In this document: positions 31,768-40,015 of the stretch, piece after piece
Position numbering within the stretch: the first letter of the stretch is position 1
Layout of the letters: the number at the start of each line of letters is the position of its first letter
Assembly (NCBI GenBank): GCA_009782285.1
Contig: WRJK01000010.1
Coordinates: 1-46,770, forward strand
Length of the DNA: 46,770 bases
Direction of reading: 5' to 3'
Source: Clostridiales bacterium
Lineage (GTDB): Bacteria > Bacillota > Clostridia > Peptostreptococcales > Anaerovoracaceae
Position numbers and translations under genes: made by a program
Notes under the pieces: model-generated
The model's input: only the letters and a program-made list of their open reading frames with translations
Told to the model about the DNA's origin: nothing
Database searches by the model: none

Positions 31768-34467
31768 ATGGATGTTGAAATGATTCAGGACATGCTGGAC
31801 AGAAACAAAGAGTTCAGGCGGAACATTGGCGCATATAAAGTCGGCTCAACTACACATTCGAAAATTCAGTTCAAAGAAGGGAAACCCCAAGGGCTTGTGC
31901 TGCACAGCATTGGAATTGCGCAGCCCGATCCGCAAAGGCTTGTCAACGGTTTTAACGCTTATCATGAAGACAAGAAATTTCCTGTCCACGCTTTTCTGGG
32001 CCCAAGCGAAATCGTTCAGTGCATGCCGTGGGGCTTTATGGGCGCGCATGCAGGCGGCGCGCTGAACAGTACGCACTTGGGCGTTGAAATGACAGAGCCC
32101 AACACCGCTACGTACTCAAACAGCAAATGGACCTATTCGCAAAGCGACCCCACAAAGGAAAAAACCAAGGATTTTATTGTCAAAGCATACAAGACAGCGG
32201 TTAAGCTGTTCGCTTACCTGTGCAAACAGTATGACATTGACCCTCTGGGGTATGTTGACAGTTCGGCGACCATAAAAGAAAACGGCACCATTGTTCCCCT
32301 CAAAGTAAGAACTATTACGTCTCACCAAGAAGGAAACGAGTTTGGCAGGATGTTTTGCGAGGGCAAGCTTGTCAAATGCAATGGCAATTATACGTATTGC
32401 ACAATTGTTTGCGCAAAATACTCCAGTGCTGGAAACATGAGCGACTACTGCGGGACTTATTTACGGAACATCTGTAAAATAAACCCTACTGCCTGCCCGC
32501 ACAGAAGGTACATATGCGGTGAAAAAATCCCTCACGTCTGCAGTCACATGGGCATCAAAATCGCACCCCCCAAGACAAACGAATCCTCGTGCAAAGCCAA
32601 GACAGGTGGCGGTTTTATATGCAGCAGGGTGAGCGGGAACAACTGCATAGCTTCAAATCATGCGGACCCTTTTCACATGTGGTACAAAATACCGATGGCA
32701 GAAAAAACAACCAGCGTCGCAGGCAAAAACACAATCTACTACGAGTGCCTCACCATGGCTGGCTTTCGCCATGACGTCAATGAAGAGAAGAACAAGGCTG
32801 AAATGTATTTTGTGGCAGACACGATTCCGGCAAACAAGGAAGTCTTGATTGGCAATGATTTGAATGCAGCGAATATCGATTATGCGGGCCTAACGGCGGC
32901 AAACAGTATTGTAAAAAACATGAAGAAAGCCGGCGACAAAGTGGGCATTAACGATGCTGAAGCGTATCTTGACTTGGTAAAGATAATCGACACAACTAGC
33001 GGAGGGATGAAAATCCCGACTTTAGGAGGTGAAAGCTCAAAAGTCTACCCAGTTTATGAACGTGGGTACCTCGCTGCCCACAACAATTTAGAAAATGCAT
33101 TTCTTGCCGCTGTCCCTGACAGAATCGCCGCCAAAAACGCCGCTATTGCAGTACGGTTAGTCGCTAAAGCCGTAAAAGCCACACAATACGCCGTCAGAGC
33201 TGCGCAAGACGCAGAAACTGCAGTTAAGGCTGCAGAAAGCGCTGCCGCTGCTGTTACCGAGGAGGCTGCTGCATCTGCCGAAGAAACTGCTCTCGCCGCC
33301 GCCGCCGCCGCAGCTGCCGTGAAAGTTTTAGCCGCTAAAACTATCGCTAAAAAGGCAGAAGAGTTTACAGCCGCTGCCGCTGCTGCCGCCCAAAACGCTG
33401 CATCTGCCGCCCAAAAAACAGCAGAGCAACCTGCTATTGCAGCTGATGACGCTGGCAAAGCTGCCGCAGACGCTGCCATAGCCGCCACTGCTGCAGCTCA
33501 AGCCGCAGCTGATTCCGCTCATGCGGCTGCCCGAAACACTGCTGCTGCCGCAGCAGAAATCGCTGAGGCCATCGTTACCACAAAAGCCGCAGCGGATACA
33601 GCCCAAAACATCCTTGAAGCCAACACTGAATATGCCGCCGGCCCCGCTGCTGCCGCCGCAGACGCCGCTAATAATGCCGCAGGCGCCGCTAATAATGCCG
33701 CCGACGCTGCTGAAAATGCTGCGGAAAAAGCCGTTGAAGCGGCTGAAAGCCTTGCCGAAGGCAGAAATAAAACTGCCGCTGAGACTGCAGCCGGCACCGC
33801 TAATACCGCAGCCGAAGCCGCAAAAACAGCAGCTGCAGCAGCTGCCGCTGCTGCTGACCAAAAAGATGCCGCTGCCGCAGCGAAAGCCACGCAAGAAGCA
33901 GCGAAAGGCGCCACAGACGCAGCCAGCGCTACAACCACCGCAGCCAGCAAAGCCGCCGCAGATATCAAAGCCGCAGCCACGGCAGCCGCTAATGAAGCTA
34001 AGGCAGCCGCTACTGCCACAAAGGCTGTTGTTACTGCCGCCGAAAAAGCTGCCAAGGCCGCCGATGAAGCGGCAAAAACCGTTGCCACCGCGTCAGCTGC
34101 AGGTGAAACCGCTAACGCTGCCGCTTCTGCTGCCGTTCAAAAAGTCGCCGAAAAAGCCGCTGCAGCCGCAAGCGTTGCTGAAAAAGCGGCTGAAGCCGCA
34201 AACCTAGCCGTAGCCGCTAAAGAAGCCGCTGAAGAGGCTGCCCAAAAAGCCTGCATAGAAGCCGCTCAGAACGCCCACCTGAAAACTGGCAAGCGATACC
34301 TTGTCAGCTCTTACAATGGGGCAAGCACTTACAAATTCGACCCTTCGAAAGGTAAATTTCTCCAAGTTGAGCATGCAACAAAAAATTTATCACCCTTGGA
34401 GTTCGAAGAAACGGGCTTGGCTTCATTTGGCATACAATCGGACAGGTTCTTTGAAATGCATACGTAG
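31768..34467 (+). CDS. Amidase-2-like protein with Cys-rich insertion and Ala-rich tail
   Basis: An 899-residue protein (AGGAGGGC before ATG 31768). Residues ~25-305 resemble N-acetylmuramoyl-L-alanine amidase type 2: GLVLHSIGIAQPDPQRLVNG (His 46), MGAHAGGALNSTHLGVEMTE and ITSHQEGNEFG (His 186), ASNHADPFHMWYK (295-307). Between the last two, where typical amidases have only a few residues, lies a ~100-residue insertion (about 197-293) with twelve cysteines. Residues ~447-834 are an alanine-dominated helical tail (AAxAA, Lys/Glu spaced), then a 60-residue C-terminal domain (KTGKRYLVSSYNGASTYKFD). No signal peptide. By family it would cut the bond between MurNAc and the stem peptide; delivery by another route is inferred. 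Last gene of the operon. Confidence 0.75.
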   Translation: MDVEMIQDMLDRNKEFRRNIGAYKVGSTTHSKIQFKEGKPQGLVLHSIGIAQPDPQRLVNGFNAYHEDKKFPVHAFLGPSEIVQCMPWGFMGAHAGGALNSTHLGVEMTEPNTATYSNSKWTYSQSDPTKEKTKDFIVKAYKTAVKLFAYLCKQYDIDPLGYVDSSATIKENGTIVPLKVRTITSHQEGNEFGRMFCEGKLVKCNGNYTYCTIVCAKYSSAGNMSDYCGTYLRNICKINPTACPHRRYICGEKIPHVCSHMGIKIAPPKTNESSCKAKTGGGFICSRVSGNNCIASNHADPFHMWYKIPMAEKTTSVAGKNTIYYECLTMAGFRHDVNEEKNKAEMYFVADTIPANKEVLIGNDLNAANIDYAGLTAANSIVKNMKKAGDKVGINDAEAYLDLVKIIDTTSGGMKIPTLGGESSKVYPVYERGYLAAHNNLENAFLAAVPDRIAAKNAAIAVRLVAKAVKATQYAVRAAQDAETAVKAAESAAAAVTEEAAASAEETALAAAAAAAAVKVLAAKTIAKKAEEFTAAAAAAAQNAASAAQKTAEQPAIAADDAGKAAADAAIAATAAAQAAADSAHAAARNTAAAAAEIAEAIVTTKAAADTAQNILEANTEYAAGPAAAAADAANNAAGAANNAADAAENAAEKAVEAAESLAEGRNKTAAETAAGTANTAAEAAKTAAAAAAAAADQKDAAAAAKATQEAAKGATDAASATTTAASKAAADIKAAATAAANEAKAAATATKAVVTAAEKAAKAADEAAKTVATASAAGETANAAASAAVQKVAEKAAAAASVAEKAAEAANLAVAAKEAAEEAAQKACIEAAQNAHLKTGKRYLVSSYNGASTYKFDPSKGKFLQVEHATKNLSPLEFEETGLASFGIQSDRFFEMHT

Positions 34468-35643
34468 TCAGACTTCAATTTGCCGGTTGATGTACGCTGC
34501 CATTTGAGGGACCGTAAAAGCTACCGTGCCGTGCTGGGGAGAGTAAATCAGCCCTTTTGATATCAGTTCGGCGCGCCTTGGCGAAAGGGCGCTCGCTTCA
34601 ACACCCATGCGGCCGGCAATGTCTGCGGTCCGGCTCGGCAGGTCGCAGTCTGCCGCCATTGCCCTCATGTAGGATTTTTGGAGGTCGGACGCCCTGTCCC
34701 ACCGCGAACGAAAAAAGCCTGCATCAAGCTGCTGTATTGCTGCGGCGCTGGCAGCGTTGACGTCGGCGGTGGTTATTGGGGAGTCTTTTGCTGCGTTCCA
34801 GACAGCGGAACCGTATTCCTGAATAAAATACGAAAACCCCGCAGTTGCTTTAGTCACACCGCAAACAGCAGGTTCTTCCCATTCCACCCCCCTTGCGGCA
34901 GAAGGCTCTATAAGCGCAGCCCGCGCAGCCGCCGGCGAAAGCTCGCTAAGTTCGCTGTACTGATACAGCCGCTCTGCGTAGCTGTTCGATTCTGCCAGCT
35001 TTCCGGGCAGTGTCGGCAGCCCGGCTATGGTGACTACCAGCCGGTACCGTTCTTGAATAGCCCTGTGTGCAAGCGTGTTGATGGCGCGCAGATCGTCATC
35101 CTTGAAATCCTGCGCCTCGTCGAAAAACAATGCAACACCTGTGCCGGTTTTCTCGCAGGCCCTCGACAAGTCGCGGACAACCCTGCCCAGATCGCCGGAA
35201 GTGTTGCCCGTTGCAGCGTTTGAACTGCCAATATTCGACATGTCTACACCAAAAGAAAAGCTGCCCTCGGCGTTGACGTTAAAACGGGCAAAGCTCAAAG
35301 CTGTTTTAACTGCCTTTAGCACCGCTTCACCTGCATTGGGTTTTGCAAGGTCGGCCAACACGTCTTCAAGTTCCTCGCCAAGCAGCATTCGAATGGTTTT
35401 TCCCGGATTTGCTTCGACGTATGCCACAATCCAGCCTTTCTTTTTCGCCTTGTGGTACAAATCCCGCAAGAGCACGGTCTTGCCGACGCCCCGCAATCCG
35501 TAAAGCGCAATGGGCCTTGCGTCAACTCCAATATCGATGCGCGACATCGCGACCTCAAAGTCTTCAATATTTTTTTCCCTGCCAGCCAAGGCAAAAGGGA
35601 TTCGCCCGGCACCCGGGGAATAGGGATTGTTTCTCTTGTCCAT
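34468..35643 (-). CDS. AAA-type ATP-binding protein with C-terminal winged helix
   Basis: A 391-residue protein opening MDKRNNPYSPGAGRIPFALA, with AGREKNIEDFE, Walker A GLRGVGKT (about residues 49-56), Walker B GVALFFDEAQDF (about 168-179), sensor region VVTIAGLPTLPGK, and a C-terminal winged-helix segment (LPSRTADIAGRMGVEASALS ... GTVAFTVPQMAAYI). This is a common solitary AAA_16/ORC-like ATPase in mobile regions. AGGTG precedes ATG 35643. Its stop codon is directly adjacent to the stop of the amidase gene (34467/34468), so transcripts from the two strands must overlap. No palindromic promoter is seen upstream. 35644-35961 holds no gene I can support, only AT-rich sequence. Confidence 0.88.
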   Translation of the reverse strand: MDKRNNPYSPGAGRIPFALAGREKNIEDFEVAMSRIDIGVDARPIALYGLRGVGKTVLLRDLYHKAKKKGWIVAYVEANPGKTIRMLLGEELEDVLADLAKPNAGEAVLKAVKTALSFARFNVNAEGSFSFGVDMSNIGSSNAATGNTSGDLGRVVRDLSRACEKTGTGVALFFDEAQDFKDDDLRAINTLAHRAIQERYRLVVTIAGLPTLPGKLAESNSYAERLYQYSELSELSPAAARAALIEPSAARGVEWEEPAVCGVTKATAGFSYFIQEYGSAVWNAAKDSPITTADVNAASAAAIQQLDAGFFRSRWDRASDLQKSYMRAMAADCDLPSRTADIAGRMGVEASALSPRRAELISKGLIYSPQHGTVAFTVPQMAAYINRQIEV

Positions 35644-35961
35644 CGCACACCTCGCTACAATGCCGTTAATAAAACTTCCATCTTACATGTTACTATTGTT
35701 TGCGAGAAAAAACAAGCCAGTATGGAAAATTATATTATATATATTATGCCTGTGGACGAAAAAAACATATAATTATCATAGCCTACAAATGCCACAAATG
35801 AAATGTAATGGTTTTTAGTCATTTCGTGGTCTATTGCGATGAAATAATCATCTTCAATTTTTTCAACAGGCATCAGAATAGCAGTAGATGAAGGGCGTGG
35901 TCCTTGACAGGGGGTTCTGCACGCATGACGTTATGGAGCAGCGCGGCGCTCCATAGCGCTT

Positions 35962-36132
35962 ATGCGCAAAATAACGAAAGCAACGGAGGAGCTGAATGCC
36001 AAAATAAATGCGGGAGGCGTCCCGTGCGTGCCAGCCGACCTCAAAAAATACATAGCGCTGAAAGAGGAACCCGGCGGGTGCCGGATTGCCCACAACCATG
36101 AAGAGTGGCAGGCGGCAACCGGGAAGGCCTAA
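35962..36132 (+). CDS. Small hypothetical frame
   Basis: A 56-codon frame from ATG 35962: MRKITKATEELNAKINAGGV, then PCVPADLKKYIALKEEPGG and ending AATGKA. The composition looks coding (AAG/GAG-rich, no rare stretches) and GGAG occurs nearby, but no ribosome binding site is placed for this ATG. A TATGGAGC/GCTCCATA stem lies just upstream (35932-35956). I do not recognise it; probably a remnant. It overlaps the AT-hook frame in another phase. Confidence 0.3.
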   Translation: MRKITKATEELNAKINAGGVPCVPADLKKYIALKEEPGGCRIAHNHEEWQAATGKA

Positions 36133-36259
36133 AGGAAGCAAGAACAAACCAAAAGCCCTTCCTGCCACGCAAGAAAAAAGAGGCCGGGGGTGCCCGAAAG
36201 GCAGTAAAAACCAAGTGAAGCAGATGGCCACTCGCAAAACAGTAAACAGGCAAAAATAA
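36098..36259 (+). CDS. AT-hook-like basic peptide (possibly remnant)
   Basis: A 53-codon frame from ATG 36098: MKSGRRQPGRPKGSKNKPKA, then a second copy of the motif as RGRGCPKGSKNQ. GRPKGSKNK is the classic AT-hook extended core that binds the minor groove of AT-rich DNA. No ribosome binding site is seen, so this may be the end of a longer gene now broken, or a peptide read after the overlapping upstream frame. The surrounding downstream DNA (36260-36460) is very AT-rich. Confidence 0.4.
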   Translation: MKSGRRQPGRPKGSKNKPKALPATQEKRGRGCPKGSKNQVKQMATRKTVNRQK

Positions 36260-36423
36260 TACAATATTTTTGTTGCGTTTACCGTTTTTCAGGAAGTTTA
36301 CGTATATTATATATTGTATTATATTATTGTTTTCCCGGCTGGAATAGGTGACCTACTAATTGACGCTTACTAAAATTAAGTCAATTTGTTTTTTAATAAT
36401 GTTATTGTAATCAGGATGATCAG

Positions 36424-36462
36424 TCATGCCACATCAATTATTTCGGTTTTTTGCTTAGCCAT
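36424..36462 (-). pseudogene. Twelve-residue stub with strong ribosome binding site
   Basis: AAGGAGATTAAAATG opens a frame reading MAKQKTEIIDVA and then TGA. A ribosome binding site of this quality for 12 codons suggests a truncated gene. Confidence 0.35.
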
Positions 36463-36463
36463 T

Positions 36464-36643
36464 TTAATCTCCTTCCACTATTACTTCTGCCATTAAATAT
36501 GGCTAATCTGCCAAAGCGATGTATTCCAGCTTTTTATGCTTGAATATGTTGTGCTGCATCTTGCGCATGAAGCTTTCAACCTTGTGGTGTATTTCCTCTT
36601 TTGTGCGCGGAAGGATGCCGCTGTGGACACTGCGTATGAACAA
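36464..36643 (-). pseudogene. Remnant of an unknown gene, interrupted by TAG
   Basis: The frame reads RSVHSGILPRTKEEIHHKVE, SFMRKMQHNIFKHKKLEYIA, LAD, then TAG (36505-36503), and continues PYLMAEVIVEGD to a TAA overlapping the next start. The reading frame looks coding but has no start. I do not recognise it. Confidence 0.3.
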
Positions 36644-36771
36644 TATCGTTTATGGAATAGCTTTTTGAGCGCAACAAGCAAAGCATTGTTGTCATATGCA
36701 TAACTTATACCAGGAAGATTGTCATATACATTTGCCCACCTCCCTCGTTGTCCCAGCCTGCTCAGCACCTT

Positions 36772-37175
36772 TGAATTGCTTCAACCGCACCGGCTGGTAG
36801 GAATGCCCGAAGATGAACGGGCAGTGCTTCCGCACAATTCAGGCGACCCATCTAAGGTCGCACTGCGACGCAATACCCCCTCGCCCAGAAATTTCTACCG
36901 CTTGTCTTTTCACGATAATGTGGCTACTTGTCAAACAGCATCAATGCGCTTTTGCCTTTCACGTACCTCATGAACTCCGACACCGCCAGCTTATGCGGAA
37001 TGCTTACTTACGTACATATCAGACTGTTCCTTCGATTAGCGTCACGCCTTTCATTTCGCTCAGTTTCCGCAATGTCTCGCCATCGGCTTTTTTGCCTCTC
37101 CGTACATAGTTTTGCGCCTGTATTTCGGGATGAACACAATGTGGTACGTGCAATTGTGATAGACTTGAGTTGTCC
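36772..37175 (-). pseudogene. IS200/IS605 tnpA, degenerate
   Basis: On the minus strand, in shifting frames, the sequence contains CTYHIVFIPKYRRKTMYGEA, then IPHKLAVSEF-type HKLAVSEFMRYVKGKSALML and SGRNFWARGYCVA, all hallmarks of IS200-family TnpA. At least two frameshifts and several stops are present, and the HUH motif region is corrupted. It matches the better-preserved fragment at 41522-41776 in the shared parts. Confidence 0.8.
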
Positions 37176-37330
37176 AAACCAATGTCATTATAGCATGGGG
37201 GTTTCTGGTACTCTAGGAAACGACGCTTCTTACCTTATTCTCTCCATCTCAGATGGGGGATTAATGTTTGTTTCATTTTAACGCCAAAGTCGAGATAGAC
37301 GGAAAATGTGGCTTCATTGCGTGATCAGTA

Positions 37331-37368
37331 ATTTATAGAAAGCAATGCTCAAGCACCTTGAAAATTCA
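37331..37368. repeat. 38-bp direct repeat, copy 1
   Basis: The 38 bases starting ATTTATAGAAAGCAATGCTC and ending in GAAAATTCA recur exactly at 41776-41813. Both copies mark an abrupt change of content: here the start of the methyltransferase fragment, there the end of tnpA. They bound a 4.4-kb segment. Confidence 0.9.
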
Positions 37369-37690
37369 TTTAGACGCTAAGCTGCGTTGTAATCTGCAAC
37401 CGAAAGACACGACGAAATATCTTAGGCTGAACAGAAGCAAACCGTCAAACACACTCCGTTGCTGCGAGATATTCTATCATCCGATTGAAGATAGATACTT
37501 AACTCCCCGTGAGTATATGCGGATTCATGGCGATGATGATGATTATAAGCTCTTCGGCCCAATCCGTTCGCGTACAGGTACTGTACGGAATCTTGACCAG
37601 CACCGACAAGTTGCCAATTCTGTCCCGCCGCCGGTGGCTTATGCAATGGGTGATGGAATACGGAGGTATTTGAGTGAGCAAAATATTTGA
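37369..37690 (+). pseudogene. DNA cytosine-5 methyltransferase, C-terminal fragment
   Basis: About 100 codons without a start encode TTKYLRLNRSKPSNTLRCCE, LTPREYMRIHGDDDDYKLFG, GTVRNLDQHRQVANSVPPPV and AYAMGDGIRRYL. R.LTPRE..RI.G and RQ.(G/A)NSVPPPVA are motifs IX-X of C5 methyltransferases. The catalytic PCQ region is lost at the 38-bp repeat. It overlaps the start of a restriction-enzyme fragment, so the pair is the relic of a type II system. Confidence 0.85.
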
Positions 37691-37793
37691 ACTGTACGGA
37701 TATAGGCTTGACCACTGGACCGAAGAAGCAGAGAAGAATCTCATCCGTGCATGGTGTCCATTTATGAATGCTGAAAATGGAGATGAAAAATGA
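37674..37793 (+). pseudogene. Restriction endonuclease, N-terminal fragment
   Basis: From GTG 37674 (GGAGG eight bases upstream, overlapping the methyltransferase end) the frame reads MSKIFELYGYRLDHWTEEAE, then KNLIRAWCPFMNAENGDEK and stops. An opening of the form ELYG....W..EA......CPF is seen in type II restriction enzymes such as the NotI-like group. Only 39 residues remain. Its stop overlaps the start of the PARG-like gene (AATGA). Confidence 0.5.
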
Positions 37794-38446
37794 ACAGCAA
37801 AAGAATTGCGGAAGAAACCCTGAAAATACAGCAGCAGGGCTACTACGAGACAAACGGGTCGCGTGTTGAATTCGCCGAAATGCAAAAGGCTTCAGAGAAA
37901 AACAGCTTTTTGATCGTGCCGAAAGAAGGCGAGCGGCTGGTTCAAGAAACGAAGCCTCCTGAAAAGGGGCCGCTTGCACCCATAACGGTTGTAAACCAAT
38001 CCACAGTGCAGGCAATCTTGGACATGAGCCGGGGCGGCGAGCGCCCAGCCGCTCTGAATTTCGCAAGCGCAAAGAATCCCGGAGGAGGTTTTTTAAGTGG
38101 AGCAATGGCGCAGCAAGAGGCTCTCGCGGCGGCAAGCGGGCTGTACAATACGCAATTGCTTCACAAGGCTTATTACGTCGCCAATCGGGCCTGCGGAACG
38201 ATGATGTACACCAACCATGCGATATTTTCACCTAGCGTGGTGTTTTTCCGTGACGGCAACTTCGAGCTGGTTTCGGCGATAGCGACAGCTTCGGTGCTTA
38301 CTTTGCCTGCTGTAAACTTAGGGCAGGTTATATCAAAAGGCGAGCACGTGGAAACGGCAAAATCAGTCATGAAAAGCCGGATGCGGCTGTGCCTAGCCAT
38401 TTTTACTCGACGGTTCCAAAACCCAGGGCAGCATATCCGTGTTTAG
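37790..38446 (+). pseudogene. TIGR02452-type (bacterial PARG-like) macrodomain, C-terminally broken
   Basis: 218 residues from ATG 37790. MNSKRIAEETLKIQQQGYY, LNFASAKNPGGGFLSGAMAQ and QEALAAASGLYNTQLL mark the microbial poly(ADP-ribose) glycohydrolase family, which removes ADP-ribose from targets. In typical members GGG is followed by AQEE; here it is AQQEA, so the first of the paired Glu is Gln while the second, thought catalytic, is kept. Homology fades after MKSRMRLCLAIF; the expected C-terminal third is replaced by TRRFQNPGQHIRV. Such enzymes occur in DNA ADP-ribosylation (DarT-type) and defence settings. Probably inactive, though the core fold could survive. Confidence 0.75.
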
Positions 38447-38486
38447 AAATGCATTGCTGTAGACAAATGCCACTGCTCAATTTTGT

Positions 38487-39884
38487 TCAATGCACCAGCC
38501 AAAACGGCATGTATAGTACATCCTGCTTTTTGTCAAGCCGATTTTTGGTGATCACAACGGCAAATGGTATGTTGGCATTAGCAAATTCCTGCCGGAAAGC
38601 AGGCAAGCAGGTTTGACTGACCTCGTTCCTGTATTTGACCTCTATGGGCAATATATCCGTTTTGCGGTCTATAACAATATCCACCTCTTGCCCTTTGTCC
38701 CTCCAATAATACAGCGACCAAAAATTGCTTTCGCACACCGCCAGCGCGTCGCGGGCACAGATGCTCTCTGCGACATGCCCGGCTCGTGTCTCGTCAATAT
38801 GGGGAAGCCGCAGCAATGCGTTGGCAATACCATTGTCTAAAACGTAAATAGTTTTGTTTTTGCGCAAAGTCTTTCCAATGTTGCGAGAATAGTTGTTCAA
38901 TACTACAGTTAAGTACGCTTGCGACAAGTATGTTAGGTATGTGCTCACCGTTTCGTTGTCGCAACCTATTGTGTCTGCTATCGTCTTAATGCCGAAATCT
39001 TGACCGTTGTTGTCCGCTATAAAGAACAGGAGTTTTTCCAGCTTGTCGGGCGTCTTAATCCTGTAAATGCTGACGATGTCCCTATATAGCCCCAATCCAA
39101 TGATGTCTTCCACTAGCCGTTTTTGCCAGAGAGTTGCGTTGCTTTCGGCGTAGTATTCAGGGTACCCGCCAATCAAGAGGAATTCCTGCAAAACAGCATT
39201 GACATACGGCCTATAGCTGTTCCACTTCCAAGCGTCTTTTATTAGGGCATCACAATATTCGCAAGGTTCAACATACATGCTGTGGATTGGGATTTCATCC
39301 AAGAACTCAGCAATCTTTTCGGATTCCCTGTAAGCCGACCAAAACCTGCAAAACTGATGAAAGCTCAACGGCATCAAGCGCAATGTGTCTGTTCGGCCAA
39401 GGAGCGATTCTTTGGCACCTCCAAATAAATGGCTGGCCGAGGAGCCGCTGACTACGAATTTGATGTTGTACCCGGGCTCATAATAGTTCTTGAGCCACAG
39501 TTGCCAACCGCTCAATGTGTGTATTTCGTCAATGAACACATATATTTTCCCATTTAAGCTGGAAACAGCTTCGTGAAGTACGTCATCTAAATAGCTCTCA
39601 ATTACGTCGCCGATTGTAGTGGAGCCATTGAAAATCGCCGGATCGTCGCCACTGAAAAAGAGTATGCGGATGGGTGGTGTGCCACTGTCGATCAGGTGGC
39701 TTATGGTTTGCTGCATAAGGGTGGACTTTCCGACACGTCTTGGGCCGATGATGATCTGTATTCGCCTAGATTCCAATTCATCAACGATGAGCTTCAGCTC
39801 ATCACGTGCAATTTTATACATTGATCCTGTAATGCATTTTCCTGTGACCCACCAATCGTTGCGATGCTGAAGAACTTGGTTCAT
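38487..39884 (-). CDS. AAA_14/DUF4143 ATP-binding protein
   Basis: 465 residues from ATG 39884 (AGGTG seven bases upstream). Walker A IIIGPRRVGKST (about residues 44-55), Walker B KIYVFIDEIHTL (about 107-118), sensor SGSSASHLF, and LLGRTDTLRLMPLSFHQF typical of the AAA_14 family; winged helix KTIADTIGCDNETVSTYLTY; then a DUF4143 end with GQEVDIVIDRKTDILPIEVKY, a D...ExK pattern. These solitary ATPases are widespread in anaerobes and unassigned. Its promoter holds multiple copies of AACCGCACTA, including a perfect 34-bp palindrome. It is complete in an otherwise decayed region. Confidence 0.92.
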   Translation of the reverse strand: MNQVLQHRNDWWVTGKCITGSMYKIARDELKLIVDELESRRIQIIIGPRRVGKSTLMQQTISHLIDSGTPPIRILFFSGDDPAIFNGSTTIGDVIESYLDDVLHEAVSSLNGKIYVFIDEIHTLSGWQLWLKNYYEPGYNIKFVVSGSSASHLFGGAKESLLGRTDTLRLMPLSFHQFCRFWSAYRESEKIAEFLDEIPIHSMYVEPCEYCDALIKDAWKWNSYRPYVNAVLQEFLLIGGYPEYYAESNATLWQKRLVEDIIGLGLYRDIVSIYRIKTPDKLEKLLFFIADNNGQDFGIKTIADTIGCDNETVSTYLTYLSQAYLTVVLNNYSRNIGKTLRKNKTIYVLDNGIANALLRLPHIDETRAGHVAESICARDALAVCESNFWSLYYWRDKGQEVDIVIDRKTDILPIEVKYRNEVSQTCLPAFRQEFANANIPFAVVITKNRLDKKQDVLYMPFWLVH

Positions 39885-39916
39885 TTTTTTCACCTGCCTT
39901 GTTTGGTCTTGTTAAT

Positions 39917-39987
39917 AGCATAACATGTAGTGCGGTTGTAGTCAAATAAAAGCGGCAAATAGTGCGGTTACAACCGCACTATTTGCC
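39917..39987 (-). promoter_or_regulatory. Promoter with AACCGCACTA operator sites
   Basis: Minus strand TTGACT (39945-39940), 17-bp spacer, TATGCT (39922-39917). The spacer contains AACCGCACTA. A perfect palindrome of 16-bp arms (GGCAAATAGTGCGGTT and complement, two-base centre) lies upstream at 39954-39987 and carries two more copies. The hairpin could also end transcription of the deacetylase gene, which stops at 40016. Confidence 0.75.
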
Positions 39988-40015
39988 ATTTATACAAAAT
40001 TTTATTAGGTAAACC

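Noticed and set aside
33054-34088. Antisense and alternative-frame frames across the alanine-rich tail
   Set aside because: GC-rich GCN repeats keep all frames open; the sense frame continues an enzyme domain and ends in a distinct C-terminal domain.
39954-39987. Simple terminator of the deacetylase gene
   Set aside because: It lacks a good T-run and the same 10-base half-site recurs inside the neighbouring promoter, so an operator is more likely, though both roles are possible.
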